DNA of 64,000 nt from a virus: the IMG/VR virus record IMGVR_UViG_3300043446_004967, positions 1-64,000 of that record; one strand, 5' to 3'. Positions 35,699 through 43,452 of this stretch are shown piece by piece; position 1 is the stretch's first letter, and the number at the start of each line of letters is the position of its first letter. Both the position numbers and the translations under genes were made by a program. The notes beneath the pieces were generated by a model. The model was not told where the DNA came from, did no database searches, and worked only from the letters and a program-made list of their open reading frames with translations.

Positions 35699-36511
35699 AT
35701 GCCGGTATATTTAAACGGCACGTTAATTGAAAAGCGGTATTATCCGTGCGGGGAGATCTCAGTGAGACTGGACGACCCCGCCCTTGCCTCACAGGGGAAT
35801 ACCCTGCGGGTCGACTATAAGGACTCTGATGACATCATTCAGATGCTGCTAGTCGCGGACGCAGTACGTAGAGTAGCCCCCGACAGGGCACTCTCTCTTG
35901 TCCTTCCGTACATCCCTTACGGCAGGCAGGATAGAGTCTGCCACCCTGGGGAACCTTTTTCGCTTAAAGTTTTGGCGGATATTATTAACGTCCAGAACTT
36001 TACCGCAGTGTACACGGTAGAACCGCATTCTGTGGCGTCGGCTAACTACATTCACCGCCTTTGCTCAGTAAGCGCGGCGACGTTAATCACCTACGAGGAT
36101 GGGAAAGGCGTGCGCGACCTGATACGGGAGGAAACCCCCGTGCTGCTCTCTCCCGATAAAGGCGGGAGGCAGCGGGTACTTGAGGTGGCGACCGCACTGG
36201 CCCAACACAATATCGTCTGTGCCGCCGCATACGCCGACAAGCGTAGGGAGGACGGGCAGGTAACGTTTACCCACGTGCCGGAAATTTGCGCCGGGAGAAA
36301 TATCTTGGTCATAGACGACATTTGCGACGGCGGGGCAACGTTCCTAAAGTTGGCGGACGCCTTACAAGAGCGCGGAGCGAGGGATCTTTACTTGTATGTG
36401 ACTCACGGATTTTTTACAAAAGGAACCGAGGAGTTACTTAAAAAATACAAAAAGATCTTTTATTACAAAGACTACCAACACATTGCCATATTGGAGCAAA
36501 AAAATGCGTAA
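35699..36511 (+). CDS. Ribose-phosphate pyrophosphokinase-like protein (Prs or ADPR-pyrophosphate synthetase)
   Basis: A 270-aa protein starting MPVYLNGTLIEKRYYP, shorter than bacterial Prs (about 310 aa). Conserved parts: VLPYIPYGRQDRV (68-80), a catalytic-type His in VEPHS (His110), KRRED (181-185) and the PRPP loop VIDDICDGGATF (204-215). In cellular Prs the loop reads DD.IDTGGT, so Cys/Gly replace Ile/Asp-Thr here. The gene overlaps the NAMPT-like start (ATGCGTAA). In phages with NAD-rebuilding pathways, genes annotated as prs can instead pyrophosphorylate ADP-ribose (NARP1 type). Sequence alone does not tell which reaction occurs. Confidence 0.85.
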   Translation: MPVYLNGTLIEKRYYPCGEISVRLDDPALASQGNTLRVDYKDSDDIIQMLLVADAVRRVAPDRALSLVLPYIPYGRQDRVCHPGEPFSLKVLADIINVQNFTAVYTVEPHSVASANYIHRLCSVSAATLITYEDGKGVRDLIREETPVLLSPDKGGRQRVLEVATALAQHNIVCAAAYADKRREDGQVTFTHVPEICAGRNILVIDDICDGGATFLKLADALQERGARDLYLYVTHGFFTKGTEELLKKYKKIFYYKDYQHIAILEQKNA

Positions 36512-38039
36512 CCCTATGTTTATTACCGACTTTTATAAGATCTCCCACCGAAACATGTACCCGCAAGGTACAGAGGAAGTGTACTCGAACTTGACCCCAA
36601 GGAGCGGTAAGCTCGCTAAGGGCGTTGCAGGCGGTCTGCCGTTCACCGACGGAGTATTTGTCTTCGGGACAGAAAACTTTATACGGGACTACCTTTTAGG
36701 AGAATGGGAGACGGGTTTTTTCCGGCGGCCTTTAGAGGAGGTTTTGGAGGAGTACGTCAGTCTGCTATCTGACACACTCAACGGACCTGTGGAGAGTTCG
36801 CACGTTGCGGAATTGCACGGCCTCGGCTATCTGCCGTTAGAAATTAAAGCGCTCCCCGAGGGCGCGTTCGTGCCGGTACAAGTTCCGATGGTGACGGTAC
36901 GCAACACGTTGCCAAAATTCTACTGGCTGACGAACTACATAGAAACGGCCATGTCCGTTTACTTGTGGAAACCTTCCACAATTGCCACCATCGCCGCAAA
37001 TTACCGCGCGGTTTTGCTCATGTACGGGGAACGCACGACCGCCGACACAAGCTACGTGGACTACCAAGCCCACGATTTTTCATTTCGGGGACTGACGTCT
37101 CTGCGCGACGCGGAGCTGACCGGCGCGGGGCACCTCACAGCGTTTAAGGGGTCTGACTGCGTACCCGCGTTCCAGTTCCTGCACCGGCTCTATGCCGCCC
37201 CCTACGGTGAACTGGGGGGTTCAGTTCCCGCCAGTGAGCACTCCGTTATGTGCGCGGGGGAAGAAGAAGGAGAGTTTGAAACCATCCGCCGGTTGGTTAC
37301 GGAAGTGCATCCGACAGGGACCGTCTCCATTGTCGCGGATACGTGGAATCTGTGGCGTGTGCTTACGGACTATTTGCCGCGTCTGAAAGACGTAATCTTA
37401 GCCAGAGAAGGTAAAGTAGTCATTCGTCCCGACAGCGGAGATCCTGTAAAAATCGTAACGGGAGACCCCGAGGCCGGAGGTGACGGGCCTTACGCGGACG
37501 CGGAGCGTAAAGGAGTGGTACGCGCTCTGTACGATATCTTCGGGGGAACCGTAAACCCGAAAGGCTACAAAGAGCTGGACCCGCATATCGGGGCCATTTA
37601 TGGCGATTCCATCACCGTTTCCCGGGCGCAGGAGATACTGAGCCGTTTAGAAAAAAACGGCTTTGCCGCAAACAATATATATTTTGGGGTCGGGTCGTAC
37701 TCTTACGGGCACATGACCCGAGACACGTTCGGTTTTGCGGTAAAAGCGACCTCCGTTACGATCAACGGAGAGCGGCGTGCCATCCAGAAAGATCCTGTCA
37801 CGGGGGACCGCGAAAAAAAATCCGCTCGGGGTTATCTTGTCGTGGCGTATGACACTCTCGCAGGAAGGTACGTGTTGAGTGACGGCAGACCGTCCCCGGA
37901 AGGCGGGTTTCTGGAGACCATTTTCCTCAACGGGAAGCGCGTCGGGCCCGAGGCCACGTCATCTACGTTCGCCACGATCAGAGCGCGGGTACAGGGTAAG
38001 GCGGCGGAATGGGCAACCCGGTATACGCAGGGGATGTAA
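36504..38039 (+). CDS. nadV: Nicotinamide phosphoribosyltransferase-like (NadV/NAMPT family)
   Basis: A 511-aa protein from ATG 36504 (MRNPMFITDFYKISHRNMY). Family signatures are present: FYKISHRNMYPQGTE, HDFSFRGLTSLRDAE, KGSDCVPA, VIRPDSGDPVKIV and GDSITVSRAQEIL...NIYFGVGSYSY. Known members join nicotinamide with PRPP to give NMN, or, in the NARP1 pathway, with ADPR-pyrophosphate to give NAD+ directly. The start overlaps the Prs-like gene, and the macro-domain gene follows one base after its stop, so the three are translated as a unit. No NMN adenylyltransferase is visible in the window, which favours a route that does not need one. Confidence 0.9.
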   Translation: MRNPMFITDFYKISHRNMYPQGTEEVYSNLTPRSGKLAKGVAGGLPFTDGVFVFGTENFIRDYLLGEWETGFFRRPLEEVLEEYVSLLSDTLNGPVESSHVAELHGLGYLPLEIKALPEGAFVPVQVPMVTVRNTLPKFYWLTNYIETAMSVYLWKPSTIATIAANYRAVLLMYGERTTADTSYVDYQAHDFSFRGLTSLRDAELTGAGHLTAFKGSDCVPAFQFLHRLYAAPYGELGGSVPASEHSVMCAGEEEGEFETIRRLVTEVHPTGTVSIVADTWNLWRVLTDYLPRLKDVILAREGKVVIRPDSGDPVKIVTGDPEAGGDGPYADAERKGVVRALYDIFGGTVNPKGYKELDPHIGAIYGDSITVSRAQEILSRLEKNGFAANNIYFGVGSYSYGHMTRDTFGFAVKATSVTINGERRAIQKDPVTGDREKKSARGYLVVAYDTLAGRYVLSDGRPSPEGGFLETIFLNGKRVGPEATSSTFATIRARVQGKAAEWATRYTQGM

Positions 38040-38040
38040 A

Positions 38041-38523
38041 ATGGAATACCTGTATCAAGATATTACTCAAGTTAAGGGACCGTGCGCTATCGCGCACGGC
38101 GTTAACTGCTTAGGGAATATGAACTCCGGCGTAGCACGCGCTCTTTTTGAGCGATGGCCGGAAGTCAAAACGGAATATTTAAAAGTTCACCGGGAAGAAG
38201 GCTGGACGTTGGGGAAAGTACGCCCCGTTAACGTCGGGGACGGGATAACCGTACTCAACTGCGCGACGCAGTTACGCCATAGGCAAGCGGGAGACCCGCC
38301 AAATTACGTGTACGCCGATTGGCGGGCAATCCGTAGCTGTTTAACGGAGGCCGCAAGTTTTTGCAAAAACCAAAGCATTGACACGCTGTATGCCCCGAAG
38401 ATAGGGTGCGGTCTTGGCGGACTCGACTGGCGCAACGTCGAACCCGTTTTTAACCAAGTAGCCGGACGGGCAAAATTGCGTATGGTCGTTTGCCTTACAG
38501 ACACAGGAAGCTCCTCTCGCTAA
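38041..38523 (+). CDS. Macro domain protein (ADP-ribose binding/processing)
   Basis: A 160-aa protein from ATG 38041 (MEYLYQDITQVKGPCAIAHG). It has the two ADP-ribose-binding loops: HGVNCLGNMNSGVARAL (about 19-35, with Asn22) and PKIGCGLGGLDW (119-130), as in Appr-1''-phosphatase and TARG1-type macro domains. It starts one base after the nadV stop. Possible activities are hydrolysis of ADPR-1''-phosphate or ADP-ribosyl esters, de-ADP-ribosylation, or binding of ADPR-type signals. Linkage to the Prs-like and NAMPT-like pair suggests that it feeds or protects that pathway. Confidence 0.88.
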   Translation: MEYLYQDITQVKGPCAIAHGVNCLGNMNSGVARALFERWPEVKTEYLKVHREEGWTLGKVRPVNVGDGITVLNCATQLRHRQAGDPPNYVYADWRAIRSCLTEAASFCKNQSIDTLYAPKIGCGLGGLDWRNVEPVFNQVAGRAKLRMVVCLTDTGSSSR

Positions 38524-38546
38524 TCTGGCCGCATGGAGGAAAGGGA

Positions 38547-38749
38547 ATGCCCGACGAGATAATCGTAAGCCTGCATTACAAAGATATGGGGGAAAGAGCT
38601 TTTCGGTCTTTTGGACCATAGAGGAAGCCGGCGAACCGAAAGCCGGCGAACCGAAAGCCGCGTGGCCCGGAGACAATAGTGTGGAAATCGCGCTTGACGA
38701 GCGTCACATAAACCGGCTTAGTCAAAAAGCAGATAACCCCGAACAATAG
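38547..38749 (+). pseudogene. Small gene split by a frameshift in a G5 run
   Basis: ATG 38547 (after a GGAGGAAAGGG ribosome site) reads MPDEIIVSLHYKDMG and then stops after nine more codons. The -1 frame, joined at the GGGGG run near 38590, continues GKSFSVFWTIEEAG through an (AGEPK)2 repeat and a charged tail to TAG at 38747-38749, about 67 residues in total. The continuation has no start codon of its own. This is either a natural frameshift mutation, a sequencing error in the homopolymer, or a programmed -1 event at G GGG GAA. Confidence 0.55.
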
Positions 38750-38758
38750 GAAGAAAAA

Positions 38759-39136
38759 ATGTCCGAATCTGCGAATAACGACGCGCTTGTAGTAGCCCTG
38801 AAGGGGTCGCGTACCATGGGTTTTACGCAGGCGTTTGAGTCCGTGACTATCGAAATGCACGAGGAAGGCGCCTTTCGTGTCTGCCTGCCCGTATTTCTGC
38901 TCGCGGATCCCGTCGTTTACGGAAATTTAGAACTTCTTGTGGAGCAGGATTCGGCGCTCTCCGCCGAACTAAGCGAGGCTTTCATAGCAAGAGACGCGAA
39001 TAGGCTTACCGAAGCCCTTCGCCAATGTGCGCTGAGCGGGCCTATGAGAACCTTTCTAGCTTCGGCTATGCAGATCACGAAAAACCACGCTGACCCTTGG
39101 AAAGACACGCGCACTCTTACCCTACAGCCGGTGTAA
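38759..39136 (+). CDS. Hypothetical protein
   Basis: A 125-aa protein starting MSESANNDALVVALKGSRTM. A beta-like N-terminal half (FRVCLPVFLLADPVVY) precedes a helical C-terminal half (LSEAFIARDANRLTEALRQC). It lies between the frameshifted gene and the pseudo-ATPase. Function unknown. Confidence 0.6.
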   Translation: MSESANNDALVVALKGSRTMGFTQAFESVTIEMHEEGAFRVCLPVFLLADPVVYGNLELLVEQDSALSAELSEAFIARDANRLTEALRQCALSGPMRTFLASAMQITKNHADPWKDTRTLTLQPV

Positions 39137-39168
39137 GATAAGAGTACCCTATCAGTCTAGGAAACCCC

Positions 39169-39939
39169 ATGAAACTTATCTTAGAGAACATCGGGCCTGT
39201 AAAAAAGGCCGAAATACACCTAAAGGATCTCACGGTCGTGGTGAGCGAAAACCCTTTATGCTCTGCGTTACTGCCTAAGGTCATTGACGCAGTGGCCCGT
39301 ATGGTAGGGCGCACCCCCACGGACTTCTGGGGAGACTCGTTAAAAGAGGTGCTAAAGGGCCTACAAAAAGAATTTTTGTGGGCCACCAAACCGTGGGAAG
39401 ACGGGAGCAGAGAGGGGAGGATAAGGGTTCATAGCGAAGGAAGTCTTGTGCTGGAACTTTCGGTGACTTGTACGACAGTCCTAAACGTAAGGCCGCCGGC
39501 AGAAACAACGGTAGACGACATTCAGGTGGGGGTGCGAGTTGAGGAGGCTATCACACACTCAACGCTTTCTTGTTCTTGTGGTGTCGCACACCCTTACAAC
39601 TTCTTACACTGGGCCAACCACCGTTATCCGGGCAGCCGAATGACGGTCGCAGGCGCTTTAATAGAGAGCGGAGTCCATCCTGTAGACCAACTTGCGCTAG
39701 CTAAGAATGTAGTGGAAACGGCGAGAAACTTTGTATTCGTGTGTGTTACTTCCCACAGCCCCTACATGGTGGAAGCTTTAAAAAGGTATTCCGACCGCGA
39801 AGGAGTGTCCGCTCGTTTCGGGCTGGTGGGGGAAGACGGAATCCTCCGATACGATTGTTTGAGCGACATTTTTGCCGGGTTCGCTCAACCTTTCGATGAA
39901 TTTAGGCGGATGGACGCGGAAGATATGCGTGATGAGTAG
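39169..39939 (+). CDS. Degenerate AAA/ABC-type ATPase (pseudo-ATPase)
   Basis: A 256-aa protein starting MKLILENIGPVKKAEIHLKD. The opening matches the 'I.NFGPIK.A.I.LK.LTV..G.N.SGKS' start of AAA_15/OLD-like ATPases, but where Walker A should stand there is VVSENPLCSALL, with no GKS. In the C-terminal half, ALIESGVHPVDQLALAKNVV occupies the place of 'DEPE..LHP..Q..LA', with the Walker B acids lost, while CVTSHSPYMVEAL retains the H-loop 'THSPY' pattern. The protein is short for the family. Loss of both Walker motifs argues against ATP hydrolysis; a decoy or inhibitor of a related host ATPase is one idea. Confidence 0.68.
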   Translation: MKLILENIGPVKKAEIHLKDLTVVVSENPLCSALLPKVIDAVARMVGRTPTDFWGDSLKEVLKGLQKEFLWATKPWEDGSREGRIRVHSEGSLVLELSVTCTTVLNVRPPAETTVDDIQVGVRVEEAITHSTLSCSCGVAHPYNFLHWANHRYPGSRMTVAGALIESGVHPVDQLALAKNVVETARNFVFVCVTSHSPYMVEALKRYSDREGVSARFGLVGEDGILRYDCLSDIFAGFAQPFDEFRRMDAEDMRDE

Positions 39940-39987
39940 GAGAGGCTCAATACATCAATAACCACTTTACCTCACAGAGTTTTTTAT

Positions 39988-40440
39988 ATGGAAACACAAG
40001 AACGAAGCTATATCACCATTAGTCTGACGTCGAAAGTCTCCGGCGGCAAGAAATTGACGGAGGTGGAAGTCGAGTTCACGACCGTCTTTTACAGCAGACA
40101 CCATGAGTCAGATGACTGGAACAGGGAGTCCCGCGAGAGCTTTACACAGACTATTGACCCTCTCCCTTTTGGCAGAGAGTGGTATCAGATTATTTCCGGC
40201 GCGAAAGAACGAGACACCGAACAAATCATGGACGCCTTACGTAGTTATCTGCATAAAGCGCCGGGAAGGGTAACACATCCGGAGAAGTACATACAGCTGA
40301 CCCAGGTTTGTCGCAGACTAGACTATGACGCTAAGGCTAGCACAGAAAGCCAGTTGCGGCTAGTGTTCTCCGTGCCGCTGACCGCGCAGGAGCAGGAATC
40401 ATGGGATTGCGTCCCAGAAGAAAAAACAGCTAGCGTATAG
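39988..40440 (+). CDS. Hypothetical protein
   Basis: A 150-aa protein starting METQERSYITISLTSKVSGG. Beta-strand alternation in the first 60 residues and again near the C-terminus (ESQLRLVFSVPLT) flanks a helical middle. No recognised motif; part of the plus-strand accessory operon. Confidence 0.58.
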   Translation: METQERSYITISLTSKVSGGKKLTEVEVEFTTVFYSRHHESDDWNRESRESFTQTIDPLPFGREWYQIISGAKERDTEQIMDALRSYLHKAPGRVTHPEKYIQLTQVCRRLDYDAKASTESQLRLVFSVPLTAQEQESWDCVPEEKTASV

Positions 40441-40470
40441 CCGTAGTGAGTTTTATGTGAGGGATGTACC

Positions 40471-40830
40471 ATGACTACGCATTGGCTTGAGGCTTACAAA
40501 ACACAAGCGAAGGCTGCCGCCGAACATTATGCGCGCGCAAGTCGCGAGGAAAAAAGAAAGTGCGTTATCGCAGAGATCAAAAAGCTAGCGGAAGGTGAAG
40601 CTAAGAAGCTGTATCCGGGCCGGCGCGTCGCCTGTGCATTTAAAGGAAAAAGCAAATTCTTCCCGTCCGAAGGGCAGTGGATCATCTATCAAGCGGAAGG
40701 TGGGCGGTTCAATATTCATGTTGTCCCGTTGGGGATTGGGCCTGACTATGTAGGCCCTCCCCCGAATCCGTGGGAGGTTTGGGAGGAGGGTGAAATAAAC
40801 AAACTGGAGGAGGTAATATGGACGGAGTAA
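40471..40830 (+). CDS. Hypothetical protein
   Basis: A 119-aa protein starting MTTHWLEAYKTQAKAAAEH. An N-terminal basic helix (YARASREEKRKCVIAEIKKL) is followed by a small beta domain (WIIYQAEGGRFNIHVVPLG). Function unknown. Confidence 0.55.
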   Translation: MTTHWLEAYKTQAKAAAEHYARASREEKRKCVIAEIKKLAEGEAKKLYPGRRVACAFKGKSKFFPSEGQWIIYQAEGGRFNIHVVPLGIGPDYVGPPPNPWEVWEEGEINKLEEVIWTE

Positions 40831-40905
40831 TGGGCGCGATGATATGGCGAACCTAAGTTCCACGTCTCCGGTAAGCTCTCAACCTAAAAAGTGTGGATAA
40901 CTCGT

Positions 40906-41370
40906 ATGTCTGTATTTAGACTAAAGGCGACGTTCATTTATTACAAGCCTGTTAGAAGCTTTGATATTGAGGAATATCAGCCGATTATAAAAGATAACCC
41001 CGGAGTTTTTGCTACATGTACCTTTGGTCTAAGGAGGGAATGGCAAAAAATAGCAGATTTTGACGAAAATATAAGGGGGCGGAAGTTTAAGTATAACAAC
41101 ACAGAGTGCATAGCGTTGCGAGCATATTCCCCTTGGTATTGTTGGGGGGGGCGTCATCTGCTTCTTTTTGCGTTTAGCGACCCTAAAGACGGAGCGATAA
41201 AAACAAAAACAAATATTACCAGACCCACCGAAAGAGAGTGCGTTGATTATTTTAATCGGCGACGCGATTTCCTTCTTGGGCAATCTACAGGAATGCTTGA
41301 TTGGCTTGACGCCGATTACGTCAAGAGAATACCCCCGCTTTTAGCAACGCATTCTATAACGTTAGTGTAG
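40906..41370 (+). CDS. Hypothetical protein
   Basis: Start placed at ATG 40906 (MSVFRLKATFIYYKPV); a GTG at 40891 is an alternative. The 154-residue product is aromatic-rich (YSPWYCWGGRHLLLFAFSDP). It is AT-richer than its neighbours and has no recognised motif. It ends the plus-strand block before the tRNA. Confidence 0.55.
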   Translation: MSVFRLKATFIYYKPVRSFDIEEYQPIIKDNPGVFATCTFGLRREWQKIADFDENIRGRKFKYNNTECIALRAYSPWYCWGGRHLLLFAFSDPKDGAIKTKTNITRPTERECVDYFNRRRDFLLGQSTGMLDWLDADYVKRIPPLLATHSITLV

Positions 41371-41389
41371 TCGTAAAAGGAGAGGGCGG

Positions 41390-41480
41390 CGGGGACGGTA
41401 GGATTTGAACCTTCGACGCGGCTGCAACGCCGCGTAACGGTTTAGCAACCCGCCGCCTTAAGCCGCTCGGCCAATTCTCC
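41390..41480 (-). tRNA. tRNA-Ser(GCU)-like gene with mismatched stems
   Basis: On the minus strand the sequence has a class II tRNA layout: D-arm GCC/GGC, anticodon loop TTGCTAA (anticodon GCU, serine), a 7-bp variable arm (ACGCGGC with GCCGCGT) and T-loop TTCAAAT. The anticodon stem has a G31-A39 mismatch. The acceptor strands (GGAGAAT and CGTCCCC) form only about four of seven pairs, and no CCA is encoded. It may be a decaying or altered tRNA. It would read AGC/AGU codons. Confidence 0.7.
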
Positions 41481-41536
41481 CTCTGATAATCCCGCCCTTT
41501 TTTAAGGGGCGGGACCGATCTACCGGATCGAGGGTA

Positions 41537-41565
41537 ATGCTAACAATAGGCGACGACGTCGTCAA
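41537..41565 (-). promoter_or_regulatory. Candidate promoter upstream of tRNA
   Basis: On the minus strand: -35 TTGACG (41565-41560), a 17-bp spacer, -10 TAGCAT (41542-41537), about 57 bp before the tRNA 5' end. The palindrome GACGACGTCGTC overlaps the -35 region. A G/C-rich hairpin (TCCCGCCC...GGGCGGGA) lies between promoter and tRNA near 41489-41513. Confidence 0.45.
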
Positions 41566-41683
41566 GCCTAAAAAACGGGGAGTACGCCATTCCCCCTTAC
41601 AGTGCGCCCTTTCTTCGCGCCTCTAAATAAGGCAAGACTAACCCCCCGTGCCGACGGCTACCGCCGCAACGCTCAGAGCCATG

Positions 41684-42265
41684 TTACTCTCCTTTACTGT
41701 AGATTACGCTTGCCGGCGGATACGGGTAGTCGGCGCTCACGATCTGACGGTCCTTGATGTCCTTAATAATAAAGGCGGGAAAGTCCTCCAGTGTATCGCT
41801 TGGACGGTAGGCGTACCGCAAATACTGTTCCGCCATTTCCTCATGGTTTTGCGCCAGATAAAAAGCGTGCAGCTCCAGCGCCGCCGCCCGAAGGGCGAAC
41901 CACTTGACATCCCTCCTTAGCGCTACGGAAAATCGTTTGCACACTACCATACCGGCTAGACGCGCTTTCGCGGCGTTTTCACAGTCCCGCAAACTTGCGT
42001 ATACATGCGCGTATAGATTATTGGCGCATAATAAAATCTCGGGGTAGTATAACGCCGCTGTTTGGTTGAGGCGTGCGGACATAGCCGCCATCAGCGAAAA
42101 AGCTTTGTTTACGTCAGTCTCCTCCGCCAAGTCCCCGCTTATCATTAAAACGTCTTGGTACGCCTCGTAGCCGGCGTCGCCTGCGGAAAAACGGTCGCGG
42201 CTTAGAACCGCGTGTCGCATTATGTCGCGGGCGAGGCCGGATACCTCTTTTTGATACTCGTACAT
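41684..42265 (-). CDS. Hypothetical TPR-like protein
   Basis: A 193-aa minus-strand protein starting MYEYQKEVSGLARDIMRHA with a CAGGAG site. It is helical throughout, with repeated amphipathic pairs (LCANNLYAHVYASLRDCENA, LELHAFYLAQNHEEMAEQYL), similar in style to the 34004 product. It stands alone between plus-strand blocks with its own promoter. Confidence 0.6.
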   Translation of the reverse strand: MYEYQKEVSGLARDIMRHAVLSRDRFSAGDAGYEAYQDVLMISGDLAEETDVNKAFSLMAAMSARLNQTAALYYPEILLCANNLYAHVYASLRDCENAAKARLAGMVVCKRFSVALRRDVKWFALRAAALELHAFYLAQNHEEMAEQYLRYAYRPSDTLEDFPAFIIKDIKDRQIVSADYPYPPASVIYSKGE

Positions 42266-42305
42266 GGCTTCTCCTGTTTATGTCGGCAGGGTCGTCTTTT
42301 AATTA

Positions 42306-42334
42306 ACGCTAGCCGCCCCCGACGGCAAAGTCAA
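42306..42334 (-). promoter_or_regulatory. Promoter for 41684-42265
   Basis: On the minus strand: -35 TTGACT (42334-42329), a 17-bp spacer, -10 TAGCGT (42311-42306), 40 bp upstream of ATG 42265. The -10 resembles that of the tRNA promoter (TAGCAT). Confidence 0.5.
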
Positions 42335-42348
42335 GTGTCCCCTCCCGG

Positions 42349-42378
42349 TTGACAAGAGGGCTGCCGGCAAGGTAATCT
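42349..42378 (+). promoter_or_regulatory. Candidate promoter for 42410-48359 block
   Basis: -35 TTGACA (42349-42354, perfect), an 18-bp spacer, and a weak -10 TAATCT (42373-42378), 32 bp before ATG 42410. Confidence 0.5.
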
Positions 42379-42409
42379 GCGGAAGGCCCGTAAAAAAAGA
42401 GAGAAATCA

Positions 42410-42688
42410 ATGATAATAGTGTTCCCGCTGCCGGAGGCTAAGGACAGGCTGCGCGAGCCGGACGCCGAGATTAAAGAAATTACGGCGGACATGAGCGCAA
42501 CCCTAGAAAAACTATCGACTCTTGTGAAACTCGACCGCTGCAAGCATGGCGATTACCTTGTATTCAGTAGGCGAATCCGGCTACTGAGCGAGTTATTAGT
42601 CGAACTGGTAAACGAAATAGGCGTACAGGAACAGCGCATATGTATAATGCAAGAGGTTCCTCGGGACTCCGCCGAGAAGATCTCGTAA
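42410..42688 (+). CDS. Hypothetical small helical protein
   Basis: A 92-aa protein starting MIIVFPLPEAKDRLREPD. It is almost entirely helical and coiled-coil-like (ITADMSATLEKLSTLVKL, RIRLLSELLVELVNEIG). Function unknown. First gene of this block. Confidence 0.6.
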   Translation: MIIVFPLPEAKDRLREPDAEIKEITADMSATLEKLSTLVKLDRCKHGDYLVFSRRIRLLSELLVELVNEIGVQEQRICIMQEVPRDSAEKIS

Positions 42689-42711
42689 CCTTAAAATAAG
42701 GCACATTCATT

Positions 42712-43452
42712 ATGTTTACTCTGTTTACCCCAACCCCGATTGACGCGGCGCCCGCCGAGTATCCGCGACTGTTTGTTGTAGGCCCGGGCTTGGAAAATTT
42801 CCGTCAGTATGAGTCTAACCACCCGGAAATCCAGTGGTTTTACCGGCCGGTTATGCAGGCGCAACACGAAGGAATGCTCCTCGCCATCGGCGCCTGTTTC
42901 GGAGAGTACGGATTGCCCCTCTCTGAGGTTGTCGTGGACGAGGCTACCGAGTACGGACGACATATCGCAGAGAAGCTCCGCGAACAGAATAACTTACGCG
43001 CAAAGAAGACGCGCATTAGTCTTCCGGGTACGCCTTTCAAGTGGGAGCCGCCGAAATACCCGCTCAAAGAGCGAAAACTCTCCTTTTCTGAGCCGACGCC
43101 GTGCTACGTCGATGTGGCGGAACGTAATCACCCCTATTACGCCGAATGGATAAAAGCAGAGATACGCGACTATTCCCTCGGCGGCCTCGCGGAGACGCTG
43201 ACCGTCGCCGTTATTATGGCGGAGGAGGACTTACCGCTGGGAGTGTGGGGAAGGGATCTTGAACGCTTCGTCGAGCGAAACGACGATAAGGTTCTACGGC
43301 TCGCCGCCGCGTGGAAATTCTTTTCCGAAGAAAGGACGCCCTATTACGACGACTATGTTAAAGCGCGGCGCGCCGCTTTTCAGGAACTGTACGACAAGCT
43401 AAAAGAAGCCCTCACGGCGTCTATAAATAAGGAACAAAAGGAGAAGGCGTAA
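42712..43452 (+). CDS. Hypothetical protein
   Basis: A 246-aa protein starting MFTLFTPTPIDAAPAEYPRL. The N-terminal 80 residues look alpha/beta (RLFVVGPGLENF, ACFGEYGLPLSEVVVDE); the C-terminal half is charged and helical. Its stop overlaps the next ATG (TAATGG), indicating coupling. No family recognised. Confidence 0.6.
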   Translation: MFTLFTPTPIDAAPAEYPRLFVVGPGLENFRQYESNHPEIQWFYRPVMQAQHEGMLLAIGACFGEYGLPLSEVVVDEATEYGRHIAEKLREQNNLRAKKTRISLPGTPFKWEPPKYPLKERKLSFSEPTPCYVDVAERNHPYYAEWIKAEIRDYSLGGLAETLTVAVIMAEEDLPLGVWGRDLERFVERNDDKVLRLAAAWKFFSEERTPYYDDYVKARRAAFQELYDKLKEALTASINKEQKEKA

